Notes: generated by a model from the sequence alone, not told the origin. 64,000 nt of DNA from Tolypothrix sp. PCC 7910 (GCF_011769525.1 NZ_CP050440.1:8046001-8110000), one strand, 5' to 3'; positions 52,210-62,447 are shown, counted from the stretch's first letter. A program made the numbers and translations.

Positions 52210-52272
52210 GGTGTGTTACGGCTGTGCAAGGATTTCGGAACTTAAGAGAGTGATAATGAGCCGTAACGCACC
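52210..52272. repeat. Long palindromic repeat
   Basis: GGTGTGTTACGGCT and AGCCGTAACGCACC form a 14-bp stem (one mismatch) with a ~35-base loop, in a GTAGGGTGTGTTACG-type dispersed repeat. It lies between convergent genes. Confidence 0.65.
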
Positions 52273-52340
52273 GAGAAAGATAGTGAGTTATGCGATCGCA
52301 AACGCACCTGACAATTTAAGGTTTACTTTATAAACCATCT

Positions 52341-52724
52341 CTAAGGGCCTACTCTGGTCACTTTCATACAGCCGTGACCATCGTTGTAAACTTGCAAAAT
52401 TGGGTACTGATCTGAGCGAACTAACAAAGCTACATATTGCGCTGCACTTGCACCACTATCGCAGATAGTTGTTGGCTCACCAGACCTAAAAGCTCGATCC
52501 GACCAGGTACACTCACCAGGAGATAAACCCTGGGGTGCTGCTCCTGGCCCAGCTTGGAAATTGATTCTTACACCATTGCTACCATTGTTTTGTATACTCA
52601 GCGTACCACCACCACGGCAGGTTAAGGGATAGCTCTGCTGTGCATGAGCAGTATCTATTGTCAGCATGGGGGATAAAATAGCAACTAAAGCTGCCATTTG
52701 GGAAATATGAGAAAATGCTTTCAT
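52341..52724 (-). CDS. Small secreted hypothetical protein
   Basis: 127 aa. A clear signal peptide (~1-28, ends AHAQQ) is followed by a ~98-residue mature domain with four Cys (CRGGGTLSIQ, GECTWSDR, TICDSGAS, HGCMKV), probably two disulfides. The pattern is typical of small exported cyanobacterial proteins of unknown role. No operon partner. Confidence 0.78.
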   Translation of the reverse strand: MKAFSHISQMAALVAILSPMLTIDTAHAQQSYPLTCRGGGTLSIQNNGSNGVRINFQAGPGAAPQGLSPGECTWSDRAFRSGEPTTICDSGASAAQYVALLVRSDQYPILQVYNDGHGCMKVTRVGP

Positions 52725-53343
52725 CTTCTGACTCCTAAAAATTAAAAATTTATTATTTGGCTGCGTTCAATAAGTATTAGGTTTGATGAAAAGGTTTTAT
52801 GCAATTAGGTAGATGAGCTGATCCTAATTAAAATTTTCGCTTTACCCTGAAGCATCAGCTTAGTTTAGGGATAATATTTAATATTCCTGGTCAATCTCTA
52901 TATAATGATGACGATAGAAGCGTTAAATCAGTTTACCTACAGTGCGGATGCGTTACGCTAGCGCTAACGCATCCTACGTGAACTTCAAATTTACATACTT
53001 CAATTTGGACTAAAATTCGCTTTTAGCAAGCTAATTACCGTAATCAATTTGCAATTTACTATAGTAATTATCTTGATTTTACCAAAATTGCAATACCACA
53101 AATTTTGAGAATTAATGCTTTAGGTAGATATTTGTTCTGCCTGTGAATTTTAAACTCTGGAGTGGTAGGACACTTATGTAATGACTCACACAAGCTTTTC
53201 CTCACATCATTGATGTGGGGATTTTATTTTTGTTGGGTGTGTGCCATGATGAACTGGCTTTTGCAAATTAAATAGTACAAGATAACTAAATTTTAAACTT
53301 AAATTAACCTAAAATTTCCCAGCTTGATGTAACAAAATACTTG
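52725..53343. other. Intergenic region with a palindrome and an unassigned terminator
   Basis: About 620 bp without a credible gene. It holds a GGATGCGTTA palindrome (52944-52972), related to the one at 32.6 kb, and a plus-strand terminator-like hairpin (53200-53231). Confidence 0.55.
53200..53231 (+). terminator. Terminator-like hairpin without an assigned gene
   Basis: CCTCACAT, loop CATTG, ATGTGGGG (one wobble) then ATTTTATTTTT. No gene precedes it on this strand. Confidence 0.6.
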
Positions 53344-53754
53344 TTAAATATCTGCTGATAGCCAATTTTCCAAGTTTAGCCCTTCAACTCTTAGCAAGTC
53401 AGAATCATTGGAAACTAAAATTAATCCACGTGCGATCGCTGTAGCTGCAATCAAAATATCTGCCTCTTGTATTGGCGTACCTTTTCTTTTTAAATCTGCA
53501 TGAATTTGGCAAGCTTGTTCAATAATATCTATATCATCTAGAAATAAAATTTCATATTTCTCATAAAATTGATTAAAGTCTGCTAGTTGCCTGGAAGCAT
53601 TTGCATATAAAAGTCCTCTTTTAACTTCATAATAAGTTATACAACTGATAAAAATATTTTGTCCTGAAATATTAGCATTACGCAATTTTTTCTCAACAAT
53701 TGCATTTCTTTTGAGAACAGAACTAACAATATTTGTATCTAGTAAATAAGTCAC
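53344..53754 (-). CDS. vapC: VapC-like PIN-domain toxin
   Basis: 136 aa. PIN acidic residues are all in place: Asp in YLLDTNIVS, Glu in TYYEVKRGLL, Asp in IQEADILIAATA, and Asp in LVSNDSDL. An RNA-cleaving toxin is expected. It follows its presumed antitoxin by 5 bp on the same strand. The partner is not a typical VapB, so the specific name is tentative. Confidence 0.9.
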   Translation of the reverse strand: MTYLLDTNIVSSVLKRNAIVEKKLRNANISGQNIFISCITYYEVKRGLLYANASRQLADFNQFYEKYEILFLDDIDIIEQACQIHADLKRKGTPIQEADILIAATAIARGLILVSNDSDLLRVEGLNLENWLSADI

Positions 53755-53759
53755 TTTCT

Positions 53760-54053
53760 TTATTTGCGCTTGACTGCTTCATCGTACATTTTGATTTGTT
53801 CTGGAGTCAAATCATTTAATGTACCAGAAACAGCCTCTACAACGAGAATCTTATCAATTCTATCTGTTAAATCTTCATCTTTAATTGCTTGCATTTCTTC
53901 AGGAGAGAATTTGGCGAACAGATCTACCAAGATTTCAATCATGTCCCGTCTTTTTAATTTCACTAAATACAAGCTATTAGCTTTAAATAACTTCTCCACT
54001 ATTGGGGATATCCGATTGATAAGTCCCTGACGGTAACTAGAAACTTCCTGCAT
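53760..54053 (-). CDS. Presumed antitoxin partner of the PIN toxin
   Basis: 97 aa from the ATG at 54053 (MQEVSSYRQGLINRISP). Helical, charged, with an acidic C-terminal half (DLTPEQIKMYDEAVKRK). It lacks an obvious AbrB or RHH fold. Its position five bases before the toxin is the main evidence for an antitoxin. Similar proteins accompany PIN toxins in other cyanobacteria as far as I recall. Confidence 0.7.
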   Translation of the reverse strand: MQEVSSYRQGLINRISPIVEKLFKANSLYLVKLKRRDMIEILVDLFAKFSPEEMQAIKDEDLTDRIDKILVVEAVSGTLNDLTPEQIKMYDEAVKRK

Positions 54054-54240
54054 AATTATTCCCAACTTATTTATTACATTTCACATAGTTATTCTAGCAA
54101 GGTGTTTAGGTTGTAAGTTGGCTAATCAAACAAACAGACATCTGGGCTTTAATAAATCTTTATTCCCATTAAGTATTTCTTTGGTAGCATCCTAGCAAAT
54201 AAGCCAATAAGCTGAAAAAAGCTATTAAGAGTTGGAAAGC

Positions 54241-54444
54241 ATGGATATCATTCAAAATATCAATGAAGCAGCAACCTTTGCAACAGTAGGGGCAATAGTT
54301 GGAGTGGGATTACACCACAGTTTTGGAGGTGCTGGTTTAGCAATTGGAGGAACTGCTTACGGAATAGGTTTAATAGGATTTGCGGGAACTGGTGCAGTTG
54401 CGGGATTAGCTGTTTATGGAATGAAAAGGTCAGTGCTTGCGTAA
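54241..54444 (+). CDS. Small glycine-zipper membrane protein
   Basis: 67 aa, highly hydrophobic and Gly-rich (GAIVGVGLHHSFGGAGLAIGG, GIGLIGFAGTGAVAGLAVYG), about 20% glycine with GxxxG spacing, giving two tightly packed membrane helices. GGAAAG seven bases before the ATG supports this start. Such peptides can be pore-forming, bacteriocin-like or scaffolding. A soluble protein gene follows ~165 bp later. Confidence 0.65.
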   Translation: MDIIQNINEAATFATVGAIVGVGLHHSFGGAGLAIGGTAYGIGLIGFAGTGAVAGLAVYGMKRSVLA

Positions 54445-54609
54445 TTAGGCTTGACTTTTCACGGATTTTTTATACCAATGGAAAATAGGATGTGGCAATC
54501 GTTACAGATATAGTGAGCATTCTTCAAATCGATATTACTTTCAATATCCAAGTAATTCACTACATACAATTCCAAGTCTTTTTTGAACAACTTCTTTAAG
54601 GAGAAAGTA

Positions 54610-54942
54610 ATGATATTTGATTTATATAAGCTTGGTAAAGAAATTGCTAAGGATGCCAATCATTTATTTGGCCATAGTGGTAAAGATGATTTGGGAGAAA
54701 AAATTTTATGTGACAGCCATAACCAGAAATGGAAAGTAAAAGTACGCTGTTCAGATAAACGAGGACGTTATCTGAAAATCTATTCCTATCCAGATGGCAA
54801 AAAGAAGCTCAGAGCATCGGCCGATCAATATAAATATTATTTACGAATTACTAGTGATGAATGGGAATTGTTATATCAAGCAGTCGCAGGGCAAAATAAT
54901 TCTCGTGTCAGAGCGGTTTTAGACAGGTTAGTCGGAATCTAA
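54610..54942 (+). CDS. Hypothetical basic soluble protein
   Basis: 110 aa. AAGGAGAAAGTA directly precedes the ATG at 54610. Contains a Cys pair spaced ~15 residues (LCDSHNQKWKVKVRCSDKRG), a basic patch, and a C-terminal helix ending RAVLDRLVGI. No family recognised. It may be co-transcribed with the glycine-zipper protein upstream. Confidence 0.65.
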   Translation: MIFDLYKLGKEIAKDANHLFGHSGKDDLGEKILCDSHNQKWKVKVRCSDKRGRYLKIYSYPDGKKKLRASADQYKYYLRITSDEWELLYQAVAGQNNSRVRAVLDRLVGI

Positions 54943-55052
54943 AGCAGCAAATATATCAGAAATTAATCAAGCTTTAAAACCTGGTTTCTCCGCAAAACCT
55001 GGTTTTTAAATATCCGCGTTTGGTGAATTTATAATTATCGGCTTGGATATAT

Positions 55053-55078
55053 AAAAAAAGGCGGGCAAGATGCCCACC
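55053..55078 (-). terminator. tkt terminator
   Basis: On the minus strand GGTGGGCA, three bases, TGCCCGCC (one wobble), then TTTTTTT. 34 bp past the tkt stop. Confidence 0.88.
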
Positions 55079-55111
55079 CTACAAGAGAATTCAAAGAATT
55101 TGCTGTTGCTA

Positions 55112-57124
55112 TTAACCCAACAATTCTTTTGCTTTAGCTAATACATTATCAACACTAAAGCCAAACTTCTCTAGGACAACATTACCAGGCGCGGAAGCAC
55201 CAAATGTATCAATACTAACGGTAGCGCCTTCACTACCTACATACTTGTGCCAGCCGAAACTGGAGCCAGCTTCTACAGACAAACGCTTGGTGACAGCTTT
55301 TGGTAATACAGACTCTCTATAAGCTGCATCTTGTGCGTCAAACAAATCCCATGCAGGTAAGGAAACAACGCGAACTTTCTTACCTTCGGCTGTGAGTTTT
55401 TCAGCAGCAGTAACAGCGAGGCTCAATTCTGAACCAGTACCAATCAGGATGATATCTGGTGTGCCTTCGCTATCTACCACAATGTATCCACCCTTAGCTA
55501 CACCTTCAATCGAGGTACCTGCTAAGTTAGGAACATTTTGACGGGTTAACGCTAATAGAGTAGGAGCATTTGCCTTTGCTCTCTCAATTGCTATTTTGTA
55601 AGCACCAGAGGTTTCTGTACCGTCTGCGGGGCGAAGCACTGTCAGCTTTGGAATAGCACGCAGGGAAGCCAGGGTTTCTATTGGTTGGTGGGTGGGGCCG
55701 TCTTCACCTTGACCAATGGAGTCGTGAGTCATTACCCAAATACCACCGGCTTGAGACAAAGCAGATAAGCGGATGGGTGCGCGCATGTAGTCTGTGAAGA
55801 TCAGGAAGGTAGCGCCGTAGGGAATTAAGCCGGAACCATGCAACGCGATACCATTGACAATTGCACCCATACCATGTTCCCGTACACCATAGTGGATGTT
55901 GGGGTTTTGGTATTGTCCTTTTTGGAAATCGCCCTTACCCTTGAGTTCGGTTAAGTTGGAGTGGGTTAAGTCAGCGGAACCACCGATTAACTCTGGTAAT
56001 ACTGCCGAGAGTTTGTTGAGGCAAGTTTCGGAATGTTTCCGGGTGGGTAGTCCTTTGTCTTCGGGGGTATAGGTGGGTAGTACTTTATCCCAACCATCTG
56101 GTAATTTGCCGCTTAAGTAACGTTCAAATTCAGCTGCTTCTTGGGGATACTTAGCTTTGTAATCAGCAAAAGCTTTGTTCCATTCAGATTCGTAACCTGC
56201 ACCACGTTCAACAGCTTTGTGAGTGTGGTTGAGGACATCTTGGGGAACTACGAAAGGTTCATATTCCCAACCCAAGTTTTTCCGGGTTAATGCAACTTCA
56301 TCTGTACCCAAAGCAGCACCGTGAACACCAGCGGTGTTGGCTTTGTTGGGGGAACCATAACCGATGGTGGTTGTGACCTTAATGAAAGAAGGCTTATCGC
56401 TAACAGCTTTAGCAGCTTCAATTGCTTTTGCGATCGCTTCTAGGTCGGTGTTGCCGTTCTCGACGTGTTGAACGTGCCAGCCGTAAGCTTCAAATCGCTT
56501 AGAAACATCTTCGGTGAAGGCTACATCTGTGGAACCATCAATGGAGATGTGGTTATCATCGTACAGCGCGATCAGTTTGCCTAATCCCAAGTGCCCTGCA
56601 AAAGAACAAGCTTCACCAGAAACACCTTCCATGTTGCAACCATCACCCAAAATCACGTAGGTGTAGTGGTCAACAATATTGGCCTCGGGTTTGTTGAATT
56701 TAGCAGCTAGGTGGGCTTCTGCGATCGCAAAACCAACTCCATTGGCAATCCCTTGACCCAGAGGCCCGGTAGTAACTTCTACACCAGCAGTCATGAAGTT
56801 TTCTGGGTGTCCGGGGGTTCTGGATTCCCACTGACGGAATTGCTTGATGTCCTCAATAGTTACACTGTCGTAACCAAAAAGGTACAGCAGGGCATACTGC
56901 AACATCGAGCCATGACCGGCAGATAGGATGAAGCGATCGCGGTTAAACCATTTGGGATTTTTGGGGTTAAACCGCATAAAGCGATCCCAAAGTACAAAAG
57001 CCATTGGAGCAGCGCCCATCGGCAGCCCTGGGTGTCCCGATTTTGCTTTTTCTACGGCATCAATAGCCAAGAAGCGAATCGAGTTAATAGATAGTTCTTC
57101 GAGGGATTGGGTTGCAACAGCCAT
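55112..57124 (-). CDS. tkt: Transketolase
   Basis: 670 aa, standard length. [14 protein letters not shown], ThDP motif GDGCNMEG with downstream DDNHISIDG, and [12 protein letters not shown] are signature. All catalytic His residues are in place. It transfers C2 units between sugar phosphates in the Calvin cycle and pentose phosphate pathway. It lies downstream of acpP and fabF on the same strand, an order I recall from Nostoc genomes. Confidence 0.97.
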   Translation of the reverse strand: MAVATQSLEELSINSIRFLAIDAVEKAKSGHPGLPMGAAPMAFVLWDRFMRFNPKNPKWFNRDRFILSAGHGSMLQYALLYLFGYDSVTIEDIKQFRQWESRTPGHPENFMTAGVEVTTGPLGQGIANGVGFAIAEAHLAAKFNKPEANIVDHYTYVILGDGCNMEGVSGEACSFAGHLGLGKLIALYDDNHISIDGSTDVAFTEDVSKRFEAYGWHVQHVENGNTDLEAIAKAIEAAKAVSDKPSFIKVTTTIGYGSPNKANTAGVHGAALGTDEVALTRKNLGWEYEPFVVPQDVLNHTHKAVERGAGYESEWNKAFADYKAKYPQEAAEFERYLSGKLPDGWDKVLPTYTPEDKGLPTRKHSETCLNKLSAVLPELIGGSADLTHSNLTELKGKGDFQKGQYQNPNIHYGVREHGMGAIVNGIALHGSGLIPYGATFLIFTDYMRAPIRLSALSQAGGIWVMTHDSIGQGEDGPTHQPIETLASLRAIPKLTVLRPADGTETSGAYKIAIERAKANAPTLLALTRQNVPNLAGTSIEGVAKGGYIVVDSEGTPDIILIGTGSELSLAVTAAEKLTAEGKKVRVVSLPAWDLFDAQDAAYRESVLPKAVTKRLSVEAGSSFGWHKYVGSEGATVSIDTFGASAPGNVVLEKFGFSVDNVLAKAKELLG

Positions 57125-57528
57125 AAATAAGATTGTTTTTAACGACGGGTTAGCACTCTTGGTAGCTCACACAGTTACCGGGGAGGCAAAAAGGGTGTGG
57201 ATTTTTTTCCACTGGATTGCCTGATTGTTTTTACATTCCCCCTATCCATATCATCCCACTCCCAATTGTTGATGGACAAGCGGGATATTTGATAATGACT
57301 GTGATAAATCCAGCTAATAATTGGGTTGTTTTGAACCGTTGATTTAGTTGGAAATGAAATCGATGATACTTTTGCCACCAACTTGCGGCAGAGCGACCAG
57401 CAGATAAATTGGTGATTTTCCAAAGAATTCCAGCAATTAAATTATCCAATTTTGAGAGCAAAGATAATATGCAGAATTTGCTTCCTCTGCTCACACAATG
57501 AAGGGATAATTTATTTACTAAGAATCCC

Positions 57529-58776
57529 TTAGACGTATTTCTTAAAGGCTAGCGTCACATTGTGACCGCCAAACCCAAAAGAATTAGATAATGCTATGTT
57601 TACTTCTTGAGCGCGGCTGGTGTGAGGAATATAATCCAAGTCACACTCTGGATCAGGATTTTGGAGATTGATTGTTGGTGGAACTTGATCATTGGCGACG
57701 GCCAGTACTGTTGCTACGGCTTCAATACCTCCAGAACCACCTAAAAGATGACCTGTCATCGATTTGGTAGAGCTGATAGCCACCTTATAGGCAGAATCAC
57801 CCAGGGCCTTTTTCATCGCAGCTGTTTCCGTGGAATCATTAGCTGGGGTACTTGTGCCGTGAGCATTGATATAGTTCACCATTTCTGGGGTTAGCTCCCC
57901 ATCTTTCAGTGCTATTTCTATGGCTCTGGCTGCTCCTAATCCACCGGGAACTGGGGAAGTCATGTGATATGCATCACAAGTCATCCCATAACCGACAATT
58001 TCTGCGTAAATGCGAGCGCCTCGACTCAAAGCATGTTCGAGTTCTTCTAGCACCAAAATTCCCGCACCTTCACCCATGACAAATCCATCGCGATCGCGGT
58101 CAAATGGACGGCAGGCATTAGCTGGGTCATTGAGGGTTGAAAGTGCCCGAGCTGCAGCGAATCCAGCTACACCCAACGGTGTAATTGCTGCTTCACAGCC
58201 GCCGCAAATCATGGCTTTGGCATAACCCCATTGAATTTGGCGAAAAGCATCGCCGATGGCATTGGAACCCGCTGCACAAGCGGTTACAGAGCAGGAATTT
58301 GGCCCCTTAGCTCCGGTATGAATAGCTGTTAAGCCAGCCGCCATATTAGCGATCATCATTGGAATCATGAACGGACTACAGCGATCGGGGCCGCGGTTTA
58401 GGTAGACTGTTTGCTGGTCTTCTAAAACCTTCAAACCGCCAATACCGGAACCAATAATTACACCGACCTGTTCTGCATTCAGTTCATTAATCTCTAAACG
58501 CGCGTCAGATATAGCTTGTTTTGCCGCCGAAACCCCAAATTGGGAAAACCGATCCATGCGCTTAACTTCTTTGCGCTCTAAATAAATATGTGGATCGAAG
58601 TTTTTGACTTCACCAGCAATGCGGCAATCATGGCGAGATGCATCAAAAGCGGTGATGAAATCAATGCCATTACGACCACTTAACAATCCTTCCCAATACT
58701 GTGCTGGTGTATTGCCAATTGGTGTAATCGCGCCAACACCAGTTACCACAACGCGTTTACGTTTATAATCTGTCAT
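57529..58776 (-). CDS. fabF: 3-oxoacyl-[acyl-carrier-protein] synthase II
   Basis: 415 aa, thiolase fold. Catalytic Cys in VTACAAGSNAIGDA, His in INAHGTSTPANDSTE and His in STKSMTGHLLGGSGG are intact. It condenses malonyl-ACP with acyl-ACP in fatty-acid elongation, FabF type. The gene for its ACP is 184 bp upstream on the same strand, with a repeat array between them. Confidence 0.97.
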   Translation of the reverse strand: MTDYKRKRVVVTGVGAITPIGNTPAQYWEGLLSGRNGIDFITAFDASRHDCRIAGEVKNFDPHIYLERKEVKRMDRFSQFGVSAAKQAISDARLEINELNAEQVGVIIGSGIGGLKVLEDQQTVYLNRGPDRCSPFMIPMMIANMAAGLTAIHTGAKGPNSCSVTACAAGSNAIGDAFRQIQWGYAKAMICGGCEAAITPLGVAGFAAARALSTLNDPANACRPFDRDRDGFVMGEGAGILVLEELEHALSRGARIYAEIVGYGMTCDAYHMTSPVPGGLGAARAIEIALKDGELTPEMVNYINAHGTSTPANDSTETAAMKKALGDSAYKVAISSTKSMTGHLLGGSGGIEAVATVLAVANDQVPPTINLQNPDPECDLDYIPHTSRAQEVNIALSNSFGFGGHNVTLAFKKYV

Positions 58777-58818
58777 GACTCAGTTAAAGGTGGCGAGAAA
58801 GCAGCAAAAAGGTGACTA

Positions 58819-58955
58819 GGAATTAGGGACTGGGGGTTGGGGGCTGGGGACTTGGGACTTGGTACTGGGAATGAGGAAAGAGATTTAAGCTAAATTTTTC
58901 CTGATCCCCAATTCCTAATCCCCGATCCTTAATCACCAATTCCCAATCCCCAAAC
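58819..58955. repeat. GGGGACTGGG / CCCCAATCCC repeat array
   Basis: Octamer-like G-rich then C-rich repeats between acpP and fabF (GGACTTGGGACTTGG and TCCCAATCCCC). Related arrays lie at 60640-60725 and 62338-62425. Confidence 0.75.
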
Positions 58956-58960
58956 ACTTT

Positions 58961-59212
58961 TCAGGCAGACGCAGCAGCCTTGCTGTTGATATAATCCACT
59001 GCATCTTGAACCGATAAAATCTTTTCAGCGGATTCATCGGGAATTTCAATATCAAATTCTTCTTCAAAAGCCATTACTAACTCCACGATATCTAAGGAGT
59101 CAGCTCCTAAATCATCAATAAATGTAGATTGTGGTTTGATAGTATCGGCCTCAACACCTAGTTGATCGACAACGACTTTCTTGACTCTGTCAAAAGTTTC
59201 CGCTTGGCTCAT
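58961..59212 (-). CDS. acpP: Acyl carrier protein
   Basis: 83 aa, very acidic. The phosphopantetheine site is Ser39 in [13 protein letters not shown]. It carries acyl chains for fatty-acid synthesis with FabF encoded next. Start [10 protein letters not shown] is standard for cyanobacterial ACP. Confidence 0.97.
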   Translation of the reverse strand: MSQAETFDRVKKVVVDQLGVEADTIKPQSTFIDDLGADSLDIVELVMAFEEEFDIEIPDESAEKILSVQDAVDYINSKAAASA

Positions 59213-59648
59213 AGATAAAATTCCTTAACCAGTTGCTATGATCTGTTCTTTGTGGGCGACATTGTTTTGAGCATATACATCTTATCGGAAAGCGCGATCG
59301 CCCGTATACTGCCACAAAGTTTTCCCAAAACAAAACCTGAACACGTGTAATTGCGGCATAAAATAACTCTTAATGAGCATTTAGGCACCAAACCACGCTA
59401 GATAATGCTGGGGATGTTACTGAGGCATTTTCTGCGTGAAAATCGCTCAACCCGCTCCTGGGGAGCAAGCTAGAGCAACAGAATCCCCAAAGCAATTGTA
59501 TATACTCTCAACATTTGTCTGTTTTGCAATTCTTACTGATTTTTTTTACAATGTCCAAATCCCGATACATAGCCTTGCAATGTACACTGGCAAGGGAAGA
59601 TCAAAAATTTATTGTTGAGGGCAATTGTTCTCAACCTGCTATAGTTCT
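59213..59648. other. Divergent promoter region of acpP and the HdrB-like gene
   Basis: About 435 bp with one HIP1 site at 59296 and no convincing small ORF. The 60-codon plus frame at 59436-59618 lacks coding character. Promoters for both flanking genes must lie here. Confidence 0.5.
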
Positions 59649-60554
59649 ATGCTATCTCAAAGTCTAAAATACGCTTACTTTCCTGGTTGTGTTGCTCAAG
59701 GTGCTTGTCGGGAACTGTACCAATCAACTCAAGCATTAACCAAAGCTTTAGGTATTGAATTAATTGAACTGAAAAAAGCTGCTTGCTGTGGTTCGGGTAC
59801 TTTTAAAGAAGATTCCCAACTGTTAGAAGATACTGTTAATGCGCGGAATATTGCTTTAGCTGAAGAATTGAATTTACCTTTACTTACTCATTGCAGCACT
59901 TGCCAAGGTGTCATCGGTCATGTTGATGAACGGCTGAAAGAATGTCAGACCAAAAATCCAGTATATATTGAGCAAGTGAATGGATTATTGGCGAAAGAAG
60001 GCTGTTTACCTTATCGCGGTAGTACAGAAGTTAAACATCTGCTTTATGCTCTAGTTACAGATTACGGTTTAGCAGAAATTACCAAACGCGTCACCCGCAA
60101 GTTAAGTGGGTTAAAATGCGCCGCGTTTTACGGTTGCTATCTTCTGCGCGCGCAAAAATCCATGCCCTATGACGACCCATTCAACCCCGAAGCAATGGAA
60201 AATGTTTTTTGCGCAGTCGGTGCAGAACCAGTTTATTACCGAGGACGCACACAATGTTGTGGTTGGCCTTTATCTAGTTACGCCACTACCCAATCTTTCC
60301 AAATGGCGGGGACACATATTCAAGATGCTTTGACGGCTGGTGCTGATTGTATGGTTACTCCTTGTCCTTTATGTCACCTAAATTTAGATTCTCGCCAGCC
60401 AGAAGTAGAAAAGGTAATTGAGAAAAAGCTGGGTTTGCCAGTGTTACATTTACCGCAGTTAATTGCTTTGGCGTTAGGCGTTAGTCCTAAAGAATTGGGT
60501 TTAGATAAACATATAGTTTCGACAAAGCCAGTTTTGGAAAAATTAGGGTTTTAG
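59649..60554 (+). CDS. HdrB-like CCG-domain iron-sulfur protein
   Basis: 301 aa from the ATG at 59649; an in-frame TTG lies at 59625. Two CCG domains: CCGSGTFKED with C-x(n)-C (THCSTCQG) and TQCCGWPL with TPCPLCHLN. This is the heterodisulfide reductase subunit B-type (non-cubane Fe-S) architecture. In cyanobacteria such proteins are often annotated as succinate dehydrogenase subunit SdhE/SdhC-like, the putative membrane-associated partner of SdhAB. Soluble by sequence. Monocistronic. Confidence 0.88.
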   Translation: MLSQSLKYAYFPGCVAQGACRELYQSTQALTKALGIELIELKKAACCGSGTFKEDSQLLEDTVNARNIALAEELNLPLLTHCSTCQGVIGHVDERLKECQTKNPVYIEQVNGLLAKEGCLPYRGSTEVKHLLYALVTDYGLAEITKRVTRKLSGLKCAAFYGCYLLRAQKSMPYDDPFNPEAMENVFCAVGAEPVYYRGRTQCCGWPLSSYATTQSFQMAGTHIQDALTAGADCMVTPCPLCHLNLDSRQPEVEKVIEKKLGLPVLHLPQLIALALGVSPKELGLDKHIVSTKPVLEKLGF

Positions 60555-60639
60555 TAAAGTCAAGGGTCAAGAGTCAATAGTCAAGAGTTGGAGAGACGTG
60601 ATTAATCGGGTCTGTACTCAAAAGTGATTAGTCATTAGT

Positions 60640-60725
60640 GATTTCTTCCCCTTGTCCCCTTGTCTCCTTGTCCCCTTGTCTCCTTGTCCCCTTGTCTGCT
60701 TCTCCCAATCACCAATCCCCATTCC
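60640..60725. repeat. CCCCTTGTCTCCTTG tandem repeat array
   Basis: Six or so units of TCCCCTTGTC / TCTCCTTGTC followed by CCAATCACCAATCCCC. Pyrimidine-rich, intergenic, related in style to 58.8 and 62.3 kb arrays. Confidence 0.75.
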
Positions 60726-60846
60726 CTATACCTTTGACTTTCACCTTCGCCCTGAGTCAACAGCAAACTTAAAATAAGTAGTAGGAACTTCAAGCCATAG
60801 CTAATTATTTTGCCAAGATAGCCTTGTAATTAGAGGTAATCCTTTC

Positions 60847-60962
60847 AGTAGGTTGGCGAAATTAAAGATAACTGGCTGAGGCTGTCATTGGTCATTGGTA
60901 ATGATTTTAAACCTATTTACGTTTATCAACTTAGTTGGGTTTATTTTTACCGACTTAGCTTA
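60847..60962. mobile_element. Second MITE-like family, copy B
   Basis: Shares AAATTAAAGATAACTGGCTG and the flanking AGTAGGTTGGCG start with copy A (41803-41932), and ends TTTATTTTTACCGACTTAGC, also as in copy A. About 15 bp shorter owing to a deletion in a TCATTGGTCATTGG internal repeat. Confidence 0.6.
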
Positions 60963-60964
60963 AT

Positions 60965-61024
60965 TTTGAATTTTGCGGAAAGTTGCGTGCGGGGGTTCCC
61001 CCCGTTGAGCAAACTTTCCAGAAC
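60965..61024. repeat. Palindromic GCGGAAAGT repeat at the feoB breakpoint
   Basis: GCGGAAAGTTGCGTGCGGGG then CCCCCCGTTGAGCAAACTTT folds back on itself. A related copy lies at 63482-63546. feoB similarity begins at the next base. Confidence 0.65.
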
Positions 61025-62314
61025 CTGTGACAGCCGTAATTCATGTGGTAGATGCGAAAAACTTGGGGCGGATGCTACCCCTGACATTTCAACTTATCGA
61101 AGCTGGGCTACCTGTTGTACTTGCCGTCAACATGATGGATGAAGCGCATCGTTGGGGGTTGGATGTGCAGCAAGATGCGTTGGAGAAGGAGTTAGAAATT
61201 CCAGTAGTTTGTATAGCAGCGGCTTTAAAGCAGGGTATTGATGAATTAAAACAAAGGATTGTGCCATTTCTGCCGATTAAGCCTGCCATGATTCCAGCGT
61301 AAATATTTTGAGATAAGGAAAGAATGGCATGATCGGTCAAGTTAGCTATCCCGAACCAATAGAAGCCGCGATCGCACAATTAGAATCATGGTGGCAAAGT
61401 TTAGGCGTTGGCGAAGCCTCTCCGAAGGAGACTCACTATTTATTTAGTAATTATTCACTTTCACCCCGCAGCCTAGCGCTATTACTGTTGCAGAAAGATC
61501 CAGCGCTGTGGCAAACCTTGGAACAGGATCAAGAACAGTGTCGCCATTTGGAAGTGTTGATTACTGTTACCCAAAATCAACTCAGACAGTCGATTGGATT
61601 AGCGATCGCCCAGACTCGACAAAGCCAAGCACAGGCAATAGAACGAGCAGTTCTACATGAAAGCGAACAAGCGCGATCGTTACTTGCCGAGAAACTTCAT
61701 CGGCTGACAGTCAATCCCATCACTGGATTTCCCATTCTTGTGGTCATCCTTTACTACGGGGTGTACAAATTTGTGGGAGAATTTGGAGCAGGGGAACTCG
61801 TAGATCGCATCGAAACGGTTTTTGAGGAACAAATAAACCCAGTGGTGAACCACATCAATGCTCAAGTAGTTCCCTGGCAACCAATCCGAGACTTGATTGG
61901 TAATGACTATGGCATTATTACTTTGGGGATTCGCTATGCTACAGCCATTGTCTTACCTGTAGTCGCTATTTCCTAGAAATCTTACCCCTGTTTATCTGGG
62001 CATCAGTCTTGATTTGGGTAGGGCGATTAACCGGATTATTTGACCTAATTATTCGGGCAATTGAACCGCTAACTTTTGCTTTAGGAATGCCCAAACAAGC
62101 AGCACCGATATTCCTTTATGGCTTCTTCCGGCGTGATTATGGTGCCGCAGGACTGTTTGACTTACAGCAACAAGGAAGCCTCACAGGTAATCAGGTTGTA
62201 GTTGCTGCCATTGTCTTGACATTGTTCTTACCCTGTATTGCCCAATTGCAAATGCTGATTAAGGAACGGGGAGCTAAAACTACTTGGCTAATAGTACTGT
62301 TTATTTATGGGTAA
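61025..62314 (+). pseudogene. feoB: Broken feoB (ferrous iron transporter)
   Basis: Three FeoB pieces lie in three frames. 61025-61302 is the end of the G domain (VIHVVDAKNL, G4 motif NMMD, CIAA); the P-loop and upstream part are missing. 61329-61976 is the linker and first membrane helix up to GIRYATAIVLPVV. 61979-62314 resumes at FLEILPLFIWASVLIW and GFFRRDYGAAGLFDLQ. Between the second and third pieces the ~100-residue Gate segment (GFGC and CxxQL region) is deleted. The C-terminal helices also end early. It cannot make a functional transporter. feoA was not seen. Confidence 0.9.
61405..61433. repeat. Small dispersed repeat within the feoB remnant
   Basis: GGCGTTGGCGAAGCCTCTCC then GAAGGAGA: a Nostoc-type short repeat translated in frame (GVGEASPKET) within the second feoB piece. 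Confidence 0.6.
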
Positions 62315-62337
62315 TGGGTGGTAGGTAATAAAAAATT

Positions 62338-62425
62338 TCTCCCTCATCTTCCCAGTCCCCAATCCCCAATCCCCAGTCCCCAATCCCCAGTCCCCAGTCC
62401 CCAATCTCCAGTCCCCAATCCCCTG
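62338..62425. repeat. CCCCAATCCCCAGTC array
   Basis: About nine units of CCCCAATC or CCCCAGTC in a row immediately upstream of ferritin. It lies between the feoB remnant and the ferritin ribosome site. Confidence 0.85.
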
Positions 62426-62447
62426 CAATTCAGAAGGAGCAGAAATT

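Noticed and set aside
53100-53235. Yfr1-type small RNA
   Set aside because: The conserved ACTCCTCACAC core is not present exactly, so the name cannot be supported; kept only as an unassigned terminator.
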